Positions 1 to 7,291 of a stretch of DNA of 20,571 bases are shown piece after piece. The translations under genes and the position numbers were made by a program. Below the pieces are notes generated by a model. That model was not told the DNA's origin and made no database searches. It saw nothing but the letters and a program-made list of their open reading frames with translations. The stretch lies in NCBI GenBank assembly GCA_943326025.2, contig CALPRR020000018.1, positions 1 through 20,571 of the forward strand. The letters run 5' to 3'. The stretch's first letter is position 1, and every line of letters begins with the position of its first letter. This stretch comes from Candidatus Kuenenia stuttgartensis. Its GTDB lineage: Bacteria > Bacteroidota > Bacteroidia > Flavobacteriales_D > Crocinitomicaceae.

Positions 1-886
1 AGTCGTACATTAACAATTGTGGATGACTTGCTTTTGCTTTCTCAACTAATTCCGTCAAATTGAATGAATATTGGCTCATCATTTTTTCATCTTGCCAACC
101 TGATTGAGGAATTATAGTTTCAGGCAGATTGAAAGGTGTATCGTTTTCTGTCCAAAGAAAAGCTGAAAGACTTAAACCAGCATTTTGAAATTCTAACCAA
201 TATTTATTGAGTTCATATTCATTACTTTGTAATTGAGTTAAAGCTTCAACTGTATCAATCGCAGGACGTTCACCATTTATAAATGATTTTTTTGTAAGAT
301 CTAATCGTTTTTGGCTAACGATCATATTTTGTTTGATCACTTCATAGGTTTGATAAGCTTTTACCCATGCCCAATAATTTTCCATTGCATCCATCAATAA
401 ATCATTCAATATTGCTTTTTGATCATTAATAGCAAGTGAATTAAATACTTTTGCTTGTTTTAATGCTGCTCTTCTTTTATCGAATAATAGATTTTTAGCC
501 AGAGGAACGCTAATTCCAACGTAACTTGTTTTACCAATTGTTTCACTTGGATCGTATTGATTTCCTGAAAGTCTTTCCGTCCCTCCAGATAATTCTATAC
601 CGAACCAAGTTGGAATTTTTAATTCAGGTGAATTGTAATCATAATAGTTTTTTCCATCTACTGTTTTTTTAGCCGAATAGTTATTAAAAATAGGTTCAAA
701 GCCTGATTTTGAAATAATAATGTCTGCTTCTGATTTCTTAATTTGAATCGTAGCTTGTTTTGCAATCGGATGATATTGACGAACAATTGCTAATACTTGT
801 TCAGCATTTAAAGTTTGTTCGATATTTTGAGAAAAACTCATTACTGAAACGAAAATCATGCTCAAACTGTAAAGTAAATTTTTCAT
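1..886 (-). CDS. TolC-family outer membrane efflux protein (partial, C-terminus outside window)
   Basis: This is the outer membrane channel of the tripartite exporter encoded just upstream on the same strand. It would form a trimeric beta-barrel with a long periplasmic alpha-helical tunnel that docks onto the HlyD-type adaptor. The reading frame is open from an ATG at 886 to the window edge, giving about 295 residues, or well over half of a usual 420-480 residue protein. The first 20 residues form a signal peptide ending in SFSQ. After it comes a typical TolC opening, with helix-rich sequence (LNAEQVLAIVRQYHP, QATIQIKKSEADI) and then a strand-rich part (ELSGGTERLSG, YVGISVPLAKNLLFDKRR) characteristic of the first OEP repeat. 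The start lies 24 bases after the adaptor stop codon, so the two are co-transcribed. The family call is good; the exported substrate is unknown. Confidence 0.85.
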   Translation of the reverse strand, partial: MKNLLYSLSMIFVSVMSFSQNIEQTLNAEQVLAIVRQYHPIAKQATIQIKKSEADIIISKSGFEPIFNNYSAKKTVDGKNYYDYNSPELKIPTWFGIELSGGTERLSGNQYDPSETIGKTSYVGISVPLAKNLLFDKRRAALKQAKVFNSLAINDQKAILNDLLMDAMENYWAWVKAYQTYEVIKQNMIVSQKRLDLTKKSFINGERPAIDTVEALTQLQSNEYELNKYWLEFQNAGLSLSAFLWTENDTPFNLPETIIPQSGWQDEKMMSQYSFNLTELVEKAKASHPQLLMYD

Positions 887-910
887 ATCATTCGGATTAT
901 ATGCGTTCAA

Positions 911-2248
911 TTATTTCTTTTTTTCTTTATCATTTTTAGAACTCGTTTCCATTTCATAATAATCTGGAGGGAATGCATTTATGTTTCTCCATAATTCATA
1001 CCAGATAGGAACATCATGTAATAATATTATACCTTGTGACCCACTTCCTAATTTTAATTGTTTTGGCCATTTTCGATCTGTTGAATCTTCCTCGACAAGA
1101 ACTCTAAATAATCCATTTGGACTAATCGTATTTTCATACGCAATAATTTTACCTCCAAAAGTTCCGTAACTATTGTTAGGCCAACCACTGAATACAATAG
1201 CAGGGAAACCATCAAATGTAAAACGCACTTTTTGACCTTTATGAACCAATGGCAAATCTACAGGTCTAACATACATTTCTACTGCGTAATCAACTCTTGT
1301 TGGAACGATACCAACGATTCTTTCGCCATCTTTTAATATTTCACCGATACCTGTTTTTTTTGCTTGAACAATTTGACCATCTTGTGGGGCTAGAATATAG
1401 TACATACCGTTACGAATTGTATAGTTTGTAACTTGATTTTCTAATTTAGCAATTTCACCTTCTCCAGTTGAAATTGCTCCTAAACTTTGAAGTTTGTCAC
1501 CTTCAGCTTTGTTCACTTTTTCTGTATATTCTTGATCGACACTGTTTTGTTCAATTCTAATGTTGAGTATTTCTTGTTTTGTTTGAGCAATTTTATTTTC
1601 GATCATTGTTTTTTTAGCCAAAATATTTTGGTAGGAAACAATTCGTTGTTGCAATTGAGTTTGAGATACAAGTCCTTGTTCAAACATTTTTTCTTGACGT
1701 TCAAACTGATCTTTTGCAATGTTTGATTCATTATTTATTGCTTCAAATTCTGCTTTTTCAGCTAATAATTTATTGTTTAATTGACCTAATTTATTTTTTA
1801 ATTGTTCGATTTTTAATTTACCTGCATTTTCAATTGCTACAATTTGTTTTTCAGTTGTTTTAATTTTGCTTTTATAAAAGTCTACAGTTCCTTTTTTGGC
1901 GTCAACCTGTTGTTGAGTTCTACTTACTAAATTAGGATCAAGATAATCTGATTTTATCTCCGTTAATTTTAAAATCGTATCTCCAGCTTTTACATAATCT
2001 CCTTCTTTCACATACCATTTCACTATTTTTCCTGGAATAGGAGAGTGAATTTCTTGTGGGCGATGTTCCTGATGTAATGTTGTAATTGAACCTTTTGTCG
2101 CTATGTTTTGAGTCCAAGGTAAAAAAAGCACAATCACTAAAAAGCCAATGATTCCAATGAACCAATATTTGATTTTACTTTCTTTATCATATCGATAGAT
2201 TAAGTCTAATGCCTTTAATTCTTTTTTATTTTTAATGATTTTTTCCAT
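911..2248 (-). CDS. HlyD-family periplasmic adaptor subunit (membrane fusion protein)
   Basis: This adaptor bridges the inner-membrane ABC exporter (upstream, 3 bases away) and the TolC-type channel (downstream). At 445 residues it has the usual family length. Residues 28-45 are a single transmembrane anchor, so the protein is N-in with a large periplasmic part. Residues 63-97 form the first half of a biotinyl/lipoyl-like domain (SPIPGKIVKWYVKEGDYVKAGD). Residues about 105-280 are a long Lys/Glu/Gln-rich coiled-coil hairpin. Residues 282-315 give the second lipoyl half (ILAPQDGQIVQ), and a beta-barrel domain follows from about 320. The C-terminus is charged (SSKNDKEKKK). The order ABC, HlyD, TolC with a divergent TetR-type gene is a standard exporter-plus-repressor layout. 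The substrate cannot be deduced; a drug, lipid or peptide is possible. Confidence 0.9.
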   Translation of the reverse strand: MEKIIKNKKELKALDLIYRYDKESKIKYWFIGIIGFLVIVLFLPWTQNIATKGSITTLHQEHRPQEIHSPIPGKIVKWYVKEGDYVKAGDTILKLTEIKSDYLDPNLVSRTQQQVDAKKGTVDFYKSKIKTTEKQIVAIENAGKLKIEQLKNKLGQLNNKLLAEKAEFEAINNESNIAKDQFERQEKMFEQGLVSQTQLQQRIVSYQNILAKKTMIENKIAQTKQEILNIRIEQNSVDQEYTEKVNKAEGDKLQSLGAISTGEGEIAKLENQVTNYTIRNGMYYILAPQDGQIVQAKKTGIGEILKDGERIVGIVPTRVDYAVEMYVRPVDLPLVHKGQKVRFTFDGFPAIVFSGWPNNSYGTFGGKIIAYENTISPNGLFRVLVEEDSTDRKWPKQLKLGSGSQGIILLHDVPIWYELWRNINAFPPDYYEMETSSKNDKEKKK

Positions 2249-2251
2249 CGC

Positions 2252-3895
2252 TTATTTATTTAATTGGATGATTTTTTCATTTTTTATTTCCCAGCTTTTC
2301 TCAAATTGAAGAGCTATATTTTTAATTTTTGTTGTTACAATAAACGTACTGTCTTTTTGAAAATTAATATAATTAATCAATTTATCTGTTTCGTCTTCAT
2401 TTAAATGCTTAAATGGTTCATCTAACAATGTATATATTGATTGATTTGCTATTGCTCGTAAGATTAATATTTTGATTTTAGTTGAATTCGAAATAGAATT
2501 ACCCTCTGGTTCAATGATTGTTTCAAATCCTTGATTGAATTCATTCAATATTGAATCATAACCAAGTTCATGAGTTATTTTAATTAATTCGTTGTGATCA
2601 AGTTGGTTGTTTCCTAATGAAATGTTTTCCCAAAGTGTCCCAAGAAATAAATTGTTATTTATTGAGAAGTAAGATGTTGCCTTGCGAAGCGAATTCAAGT
2701 AATAGTTTTTTTGTGGAATTGAATTGATTAATAAATTCCCTTTGTAATCAAGGTAATGAAAACCTAATATTTTCAATAACGTGGATTTTCCAACTTGTGG
2801 TTCTCCATAAATACAGATTTTATCTCCTTTATTTATTGTTTGATTTATATTAGAAACAATCAATATTCCATTTTCATATTGGAATGAGACATCTTTTAAT
2901 GAAATCTTTAATTCTTCTTTTTTTAATTCGATTTCACCCGTTTTTTCATTTTTCAAATCTAAAACACTGTCTAATTTTTCAATTGCGGTTAAAATATCGT
3001 AGATCACATCTAAACTACTAATCAATTTTTCAACTGCTCCAATGACCATTAAAATTACAATTTCAGAAGCAATGAATTCACCAATGTTGATTTTTTGATT
3101 GATTAATAATACAGTCCCAACACTTAACATTGCAGCGGTAATTGCCACTTTAAAAACAACCAATGTTTTGTATTGAAGCATTAATACTTTGAAGTGATTG
3201 TTTCTTGCTTGAAGATAGCCGACTAAATTTTTATCTGTTCTATTAAAGTTGAATTCATCATTTTTGGAAAGACGAAGTGAATTAATGTTTCTTGCTAATT
3301 CAATTATCCAACCTGCAACAGCATATTTGTACTTACTTTCTGTTAGACTGGTAGTTAATCCTTTTTTACTTGTAAATTTTAAAATTGACCAAAGAATTAC
3401 AATTAAAAATATACTGAAGACAATAAATGCATTGTGATAAATCATTAAAAGTAGCAATCCAAATATAATCTGAATTGTAGCTGCTGGTATGTCTAATAAT
3501 ATTTTGGAAACACCTTTTTGCAAGTTAATGGCATCAAAAAATTTGGTTACTTTTTCTGGTAAATAGCTATTATGGTTTTTATTTATGTCAATTTTTTCTA
3601 ATTTATCAGTAAAAGCAAAAGCATATTTAGTAAAGATTTTTTGTTGAATTTTTTCTATGATTTTCATTTGATTAATTTGCATTAAACCACCTGCAAACAC
3701 TCCAAATACTATTAAAAAGATAAGTATGTACATAGATGTAATCATAGTTCCTCCAAGTACTAAACCGATAATTGCCTGAATACCAATTGGAATCATTAAT
3801 TGCACGAATCCATTTAAGATCGCATAAAAGTAAATCGAACCAATTTCTTTTTTCTCACCTAAAATCAGTTGCCATAATTTTGAAAATGAATCCAT
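2252..3895 (-). CDS. ABC exporter, fused membrane and ATPase domains, with a degenerate nucleotide-binding domain
   Basis: This half-size type I-like ABC exporter (547 residues from the ATG at 3895) is the inner-membrane engine of the exporter operon. It has an N-terminal six-helix membrane domain (residues about 20-300) and a C-terminal nucleotide-binding domain (about 330-547). There is no C39 peptidase domain, so it is not a bacteriocin processor. Walker A (GEPQVGKST, 364-372) and Walker B with its glutamate (YTLLDE, 488-493) are intact. The LSGGQ signature is replaced by ISNST (468-472). The Q-loop glutamine is missing (SYFSINNNLF before GTLWENI). The H-loop histidine is replaced by threonine (FIVTTKI, near 521). 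A TTG 21 bases upstream (3914-3916) is in frame but lies within a TAnnTTTG promoter box, so the ATG is preferred. It is co-transcribed with the adaptor 3 bases downstream. Substrate unknown. Confidence 0.85.
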   Translation of the reverse strand: MDSFSKLWQLILGEKKEIGSIYFYAILNGFVQLMIPIGIQAIIGLVLGGTMITSMYILIFLIVFGVFAGGLMQINQMKIIEKIQQKIFTKYAFAFTDKLEKIDINKNHNSYLPEKVTKFFDAINLQKGVSKILLDIPAATIQIIFGLLLLMIYHNAFIVFSIFLIVILWSILKFTSKKGLTTSLTESKYKYAVAGWIIELARNINSLRLSKNDEFNFNRTDKNLVGYLQARNNHFKVLMLQYKTLVVFKVAITAAMLSVGTVLLINQKINIGEFIASEIVILMVIGAVEKLISSLDVIYDILTAIEKLDSVLDLKNEKTGEIELKKEELKISLKDVSFQYENGILIVSNINQTINKGDKICIYGEPQVGKSTLLKILGFHYLDYKGNLLINSIPQKNYYLNSLRKATSYFSINNNLFLGTLWENISLGNNQLDHNELIKITHELGYDSILNEFNQGFETIIEPEGNSISNSTKIKILILRAIANQSIYTLLDEPFKHLNEDETDKLINYINFQKDSTFIVTTKIKNIALQFEKSWEIKNEKIIQLNK

Positions 3896-3913
3896 CTTGT
3901 TAATTTTTTTTAA

Positions 3914-3921
3914 CAAATATA
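3914..3921 (-). promoter_or_regulatory. TAnnTTTG -7 box for the exporter operon
   Basis: On the minus strand this reads TATATTTG, a full match to the Bacteroidota -7 consensus TAnnTTTG. It ends 18 bases before the ABC exporter ATG at 3895, a spacing similar to other genes in the window. No clear TTG -33 element lies 17-23 bases upstream. Its terminal TTG is in frame with the exporter and can be mistaken for a start codon. Confidence 0.5.
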
Positions 3922-3967
3922 CAATACTTTTTAATAGAATAGTAATACTATCATTTTTAATTGTTAA

Positions 3968-3983
3968 AATATTTTAAAATATT
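3968..3983. promoter_or_regulatory. 16-bp palindrome, candidate operator for the TetR-type regulator
   Basis: The sequence AATATTTTAAAATATT is a perfect 16-bp palindrome. It lies between the divergent exporter and TetR-type promoters, where a TetR repressor controlling both directions would usually bind. An overlapping second palindrome (TTAAAATATTTTAA, 3964-3977) shares bases with it. The region is extremely AT-rich, so chance or an UP-element role remains possible. Confidence 0.35.
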
Positions 3984-3986
3984 GCA

Positions 3987-4019
3987 TTGCTATTATTATC
4001 AATCATTTTACTACATTTG
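3987..4019 (+). promoter_or_regulatory. Promoter of the TetR-type regulator (TTG, 22-base spacer, TACATTTG)
   Basis: TACATTTG at 4012-4019 matches TAnnTTTG exactly, and TTG at 3987-3989 lies 22 bases upstream, within the 17-23 base spacing described for Flavobacterium promoters. The box ends 15 bases before the ATG at 4035, with an A-rich leader between (AAAAAAAATAGAAA), a common translation signal in this phylum where Shine-Dalgarno sequences are weak. Confidence 0.6.
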
Positions 4020-4034
4020 TAAAAAAAATAGAAA

Positions 4035-4709
4035 ATGGATTTTCAAGTTTCTTTTAATGTTAACAATAAATTATTTGTCAAAGATCCAGAAAATACGGAT
4101 TTGGGAAGACAGATAGTGAAAAATGCAATTGACTTAATCTATACTTTAGGTTTTGAGCAGTTTACATTTAAGAAATTAGCAATTGAAATTCAAACTACAG
4201 AAGCTACAATTTATAGATATTTCGAAAATAAACATAAGTTATTATTGTATATTTTGAATTGGTATTGGAGTTATATGGAGTTCTTAGTGATGTTTAAGTT
4301 ACAAAATTTAGATAATCCTGAAATAAAGTTAATTGCAGTGATTGATTTATTGACTTCAGATTTACCTAATACATCAGGGAAGTTCGATTATAATAAGAAA
4401 TATTTAAATCAGATTGTAATTTCAGAAAGTAGTAAGGCGTATTTAGTAAAAGATATTTCAGAAATAAATAAAGATGAAGTATTCAAGCCTTATAAAGATT
4501 TATGCTCAAAAATAGCTGACTTAATTTCTGAATATAATCCGAAATATAAATTCCCTAAATCTCTTACTACAACACTAATAGAATCTTCTCATCAGCAACA
4601 GTTTTTTGCAGATAATTTACCGAAATTAACGGATGTATGTGAGGTAAATCAAAAAGATTTTGTCAGATCCTTTTTAAAAGATTTATTATTTAAGACTATT
4701 TTGATTTAA
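4035..4709 (+). CDS. TetR/AcrR-family transcriptional regulator
   Basis: This is a probable ligand-responsive repressor of the adjacent exporter operon. The N-terminal region holds a TetR-type DNA-binding domain at residues about 24-70: helix 1 includes IVKNAIDLIYTLGFEQ, and the helix-turn-helix runs FTFKKLAIEIQTTEATIYRYF with the family's conserved YRYF ending and the following K (NKHKLL). The remaining roughly 150 residues are the variable ligand-binding and dimerisation region. At 224 residues the length is ordinary. It is transcribed divergently from the ABC exporter across about 140 bases that contain a palindrome and a promoter in each direction. The 3' end overlaps the convergent hydrolase gene by 24 bases. 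Role as local repressor is inferred from position; the ligand is unknown. Confidence 0.85.
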   Translation: MDFQVSFNVNNKLFVKDPENTDLGRQIVKNAIDLIYTLGFEQFTFKKLAIEIQTTEATIYRYFENKHKLLLYILNWYWSYMEFLVMFKLQNLDNPEIKLIAVIDLLTSDLPNTSGKFDYNKKYLNQIVISESSKAYLVKDISEINKDEVFKPYKDLCSKIADLISEYNPKYKFPKSLTTTLIESSHQQQFFADNLPKLTDVCEVNQKDFVRSFLKDLLFKTILI

Positions 4710-5480
4710 AAAAAAATCGATAGATATCTCATTGAATAATTCTGCTTTTTCAATGTTTACAACATGTCCACAGTTTTCAATAATTTCTAATTGACCGTTA
4801 AGCTCTCGTTTAGCCATTTTTTTTACGTCCTCTATAAATAAATGATCTTGTCGTCCACTAATGAAAAGGATTGGTACTAAATGTGTTTCTTTTTCAAATT
4901 CTTTTAGTTCTTTATTGAGTGTTTTTGTCATTCCGAACCAACGCAAAAACTCTGATTGTTTTAATTTTTTCGCTTCTCTGATAAATATTTCTCTTGCTTT
5001 TTTATGATTCTTGCGTGGCATAATTACAACAGCGAATAGTTTATATAAAAATAAATATGGTACGCTGTTCTTTAGTATGTTGCCACCCCAAATTAAAAAC
5101 CTAGAAATTCTATTTAATCGAATAATCGCACCTGTCATAATAATGCTATAGATATGTTGCCTATTCATATCAATCATTTTACGAATCAAAATTGTCCCTA
5201 AAGAGACTCCAATAAAATGTGCTTTTTCAATTTTTAAATGATTTAACACTTCAAAAACTTCTTGTGAAATCGATTCAAATGTATATTCTTTAGATATATT
5301 TACTTTTTCATCAACTTCCGTATGACCGTGACCTCTTAAATCAATAAATAATAAGTTAAAGTGTTTTCTAAATGAATTGATTTGTTTATACCAAATATTA
5401 GAACTACCGCCTGCTCCATGAATGAATACAACCCATTTAGTATCTTTGTTTGAATGAATATGTGTCGTATAAAAAAGCAT
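4686..5480 (-). CDS. Alpha/beta-fold hydrolase
   Basis: This is a cytoplasmic alpha/beta hydrolase of about 264 residues, a normal length for the family. The visible features are the oxyanion-hole strand FIHGAGGSSNIW (HGAGG near residues 21-25), the nucleophile elbow GVSLGT with Ser93, a candidate acid Asp212 in SGRQDHLF, and the catalytic His239 in NCGHVVNIE. The DLRGHGHTE segment is also typical. A cap insert lies around residues 120-200. The ATG at 5480 is preferred; a TTG at 5505-5507 would add nine residues (FYFLNLQS) with no family support. It has no signal peptide. It follows the membrane protein gene by 76 bases on the same strand, and its stop overlaps the convergent TetR gene. Substrate unknown: esterase, lipase or C-C hydrolase are all possible. 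Confidence 0.8.
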   Translation of the reverse strand: MLFYTTHIHSNKDTKWVVFIHGAGGSSNIWYKQINSFRKHFNLLFIDLRGHGHTEVDEKVNISKEYTFESISQEVFEVLNHLKIEKAHFIGVSLGTILIRKMIDMNRQHIYSIIMTGAIIRLNRISRFLIWGGNILKNSVPYLFLYKLFAVVIMPRKNHKKAREIFIREAKKLKQSEFLRWFGMTKTLNKELKEFEKETHLVPILFISGRQDHLFIEDVKKMAKRELNGQLEIIENCGHVVNIEKAELFNEISIDFFLNQNSLK

Positions 5481-5556
5481 AGACTGTAAATTTAAGAAAT
5501 AAAACAAGTATGCCTTAATTCAATAATTAAATAAACTAGTTATTCCTATAAATTAA

Positions 5557-7281
5557 CTATTCAGCTTTTGACTTCCACTTTCTAAGTATAAAAAAGAAAG
5601 CTATTACCCCAATTAATGAATAGAAGAAGAATAAGTTTGGATTCATCATAAATGAATCATTACTTACTTTTTCAGATCCATAACAAACTGATTTAATATT
5701 AGTCCATTTTGTAAGTTCATTATAGTATAATACGCACAACATGATATAAATTGGAGCTAATAAGTACAATAGATTTACAAAAAGTGTTGTAATCTTTTTA
5801 CCGAAAAATGAAGAGTTGACACTCGTAATTGCTAATATAATTATGATTAATCCTGTCGCTAAAAAGGAAATAAGAAATGAACCTTCGATGTTTCCAAATG
5901 AATTAGTATAAATGACAATTAAACTATTGAGAATAATCATCACTCCTGCTACTGGAATACTAATTAAGAAACTTTTAATCACTGTAAATTCAAAACAAAT
6001 AAATATCCAAGACAAGAAAAATGAAATATATGCAAACAATAATAAATTATATTCTTGAAATACACTTTTATCTGAAGTTTTGAAGTTGATAAGCATAGAT
6101 TCAAGGGATGCTTTATCGTAAAAGTAGACATGTTGATTAGCCATGTAATTTATCGTTTCTTTTTTTCTTTTTAGTACAGATTCTATTTGATTAATTTCAT
6201 CTTGTTTATTGTAGTTTGAAAAACGATCTTCGTAGGATTTGACAATAGATGTTTTGAAATTTTGGAATTGTTTGTGTTTTAAAAAAAGAACTATATGTTT
6301 TGCATTTATTTGATGGTCAATAGTATACTTGGAGCAGATTGTATTGAATTCATCAATTGAGTTTTGTATGGCGCTATATTTTTGGTTTCTAACCCAATCA
6401 TAAATTTTTGGAGCATAATTCGCTTTGAATTCTTTTTGAAATAATACTCCACCGAAATTATATTGGTCTGTTATTTTGTTATTAGTGATCAGTAAATTAG
6501 AAAAATTAATTAGTTCATTTTCTTTAGGTAGATCTAATTCATCTTTTGAATAAACTTTACAGATTACTTTTTCTGGTTCACATTTTTTTCCTTTGATATC
6601 TAATTGATAAGATTTGAAATAAATTGATTTACTGCCGTTTTCATCAACTTCAAATTTTTCCTGATAATCTTTAGGTTCAAAAGATTTATAATTATTTTGT
6701 TGGTCTTTTATTACTGAAACTTCATTATTCCAATCGTTATTGTTTTTATCATATTTGATGTTTTCAATAGGATAGGGTGTTGGAAAAACACGATAATCAA
6801 TTTTGTAATCAGCTGGGTCATTTATTAAAAAAGCATTTGCAATGTTTAGTTTATTTATTTCTAGCTTCAATAATTCTGGATCAAAATAACTTCTTGTTTT
6901 TGTAATACAACCTTTCGTGAATGGGTAATAAGCAGAAACTAAAAGTGTAAAGGGAATGAATAAAAGGAAGAATAGTTTTGTGAAATAACCTTTTTGAATG
7001 GGGTATAAATTTTTAAACGCGTTATGCTTATAAAAGTATATAGCCCATATACAAATTACAATGATGCAGAAAATGATATGGAAAAGGATGAATAAACTTT
7101 CAAAATAATAATTAAAGATCGATTCACTTTTAAGAATGTCTAATGAAATTAAATTGTATCCTAAAATGAAAGAAATCAACCAAAGAAAAAGACTTACTAT
7201 GGTTAATTGTATTGCTTTTGAATGCCAAAGCAAAGGATGATTCTCTAATAAATAATTCGTAAATTTTTTATATAAATTCAT
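5557..7281 (-). CDS. Polytopic membrane protein with a large periplasmic loop, probable ABC transporter permease partner
   Basis: I do not recognise a named family. From the ATG at 7281 the protein has 574 residues with eight predicted membrane segments: about 26-43, 62-84, 103-118, then a hydrophilic region of about 290 residues (120-410), then 412-432, 435-458, 468-486, 497-519 and 550-566. Basic residues between segments 2 and 3 and at the C-terminus (RKWKSKAE) place those in the cytoplasm, so the large region is periplasmic. It lies 10 bases downstream of an ABC ATPase that lacks its own membrane domain, so it is most likely the permease, with an ABC-2-like arrangement of a large extracytoplasmic insert. 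An in-frame ATG at 7335 would overlap the ATPase gene and add 18 residues; the start at 7281 avoids this and begins with an ordinary amphipathic N-terminus. Function is inferred from context only. Confidence 0.65.
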   Translation of the reverse strand: MNLYKKFTNYLLENHPLLWHSKAIQLTIVSLFLWLISFILGYNLISLDILKSESIFNYYFESLFILFHIIFCIIVICIWAIYFYKHNAFKNLYPIQKGYFTKLFFLLFIPFTLLVSAYYPFTKGCITKTRSYFDPELLKLEINKLNIANAFLINDPADYKIDYRVFPTPYPIENIKYDKNNNDWNNEVSVIKDQQNNYKSFEPKDYQEKFEVDENGSKSIYFKSYQLDIKGKKCEPEKVICKVYSKDELDLPKENELINFSNLLITNNKITDQYNFGGVLFQKEFKANYAPKIYDWVRNQKYSAIQNSIDEFNTICSKYTIDHQINAKHIVLFLKHKQFQNFKTSIVKSYEDRFSNYNKQDEINQIESVLKRKKETINYMANQHVYFYDKASLESMLINFKTSDKSVFQEYNLLLFAYISFFLSWIFICFEFTVIKSFLISIPVAGVMIILNSLIVIYTNSFGNIEGSFLISFLATGLIIIILAITSVNSSFFGKKITTLFVNLLYLLAPIYIMLCVLYYNELTKWTNIKSVCYGSEKVSNDSFMMNPNLFFFYSLIGVIAFFFILRKWKSKAE

Positions 7282-7291
7282 GCTACTTATT

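Noticed and set aside
3896..3916. In-frame TTG start for the ABC exporter
   Set aside because: The TTG lies inside a TAnnTTTG promoter box, and the ATG at 3895 has normal leader spacing.
5530..5550. Palindromic AACTAGTT between the membrane protein and hydrolase genes
   Set aside because: Only 8 bp, expected by chance in such AT-rich DNA, with no T-tract or GC stem to be a terminator.
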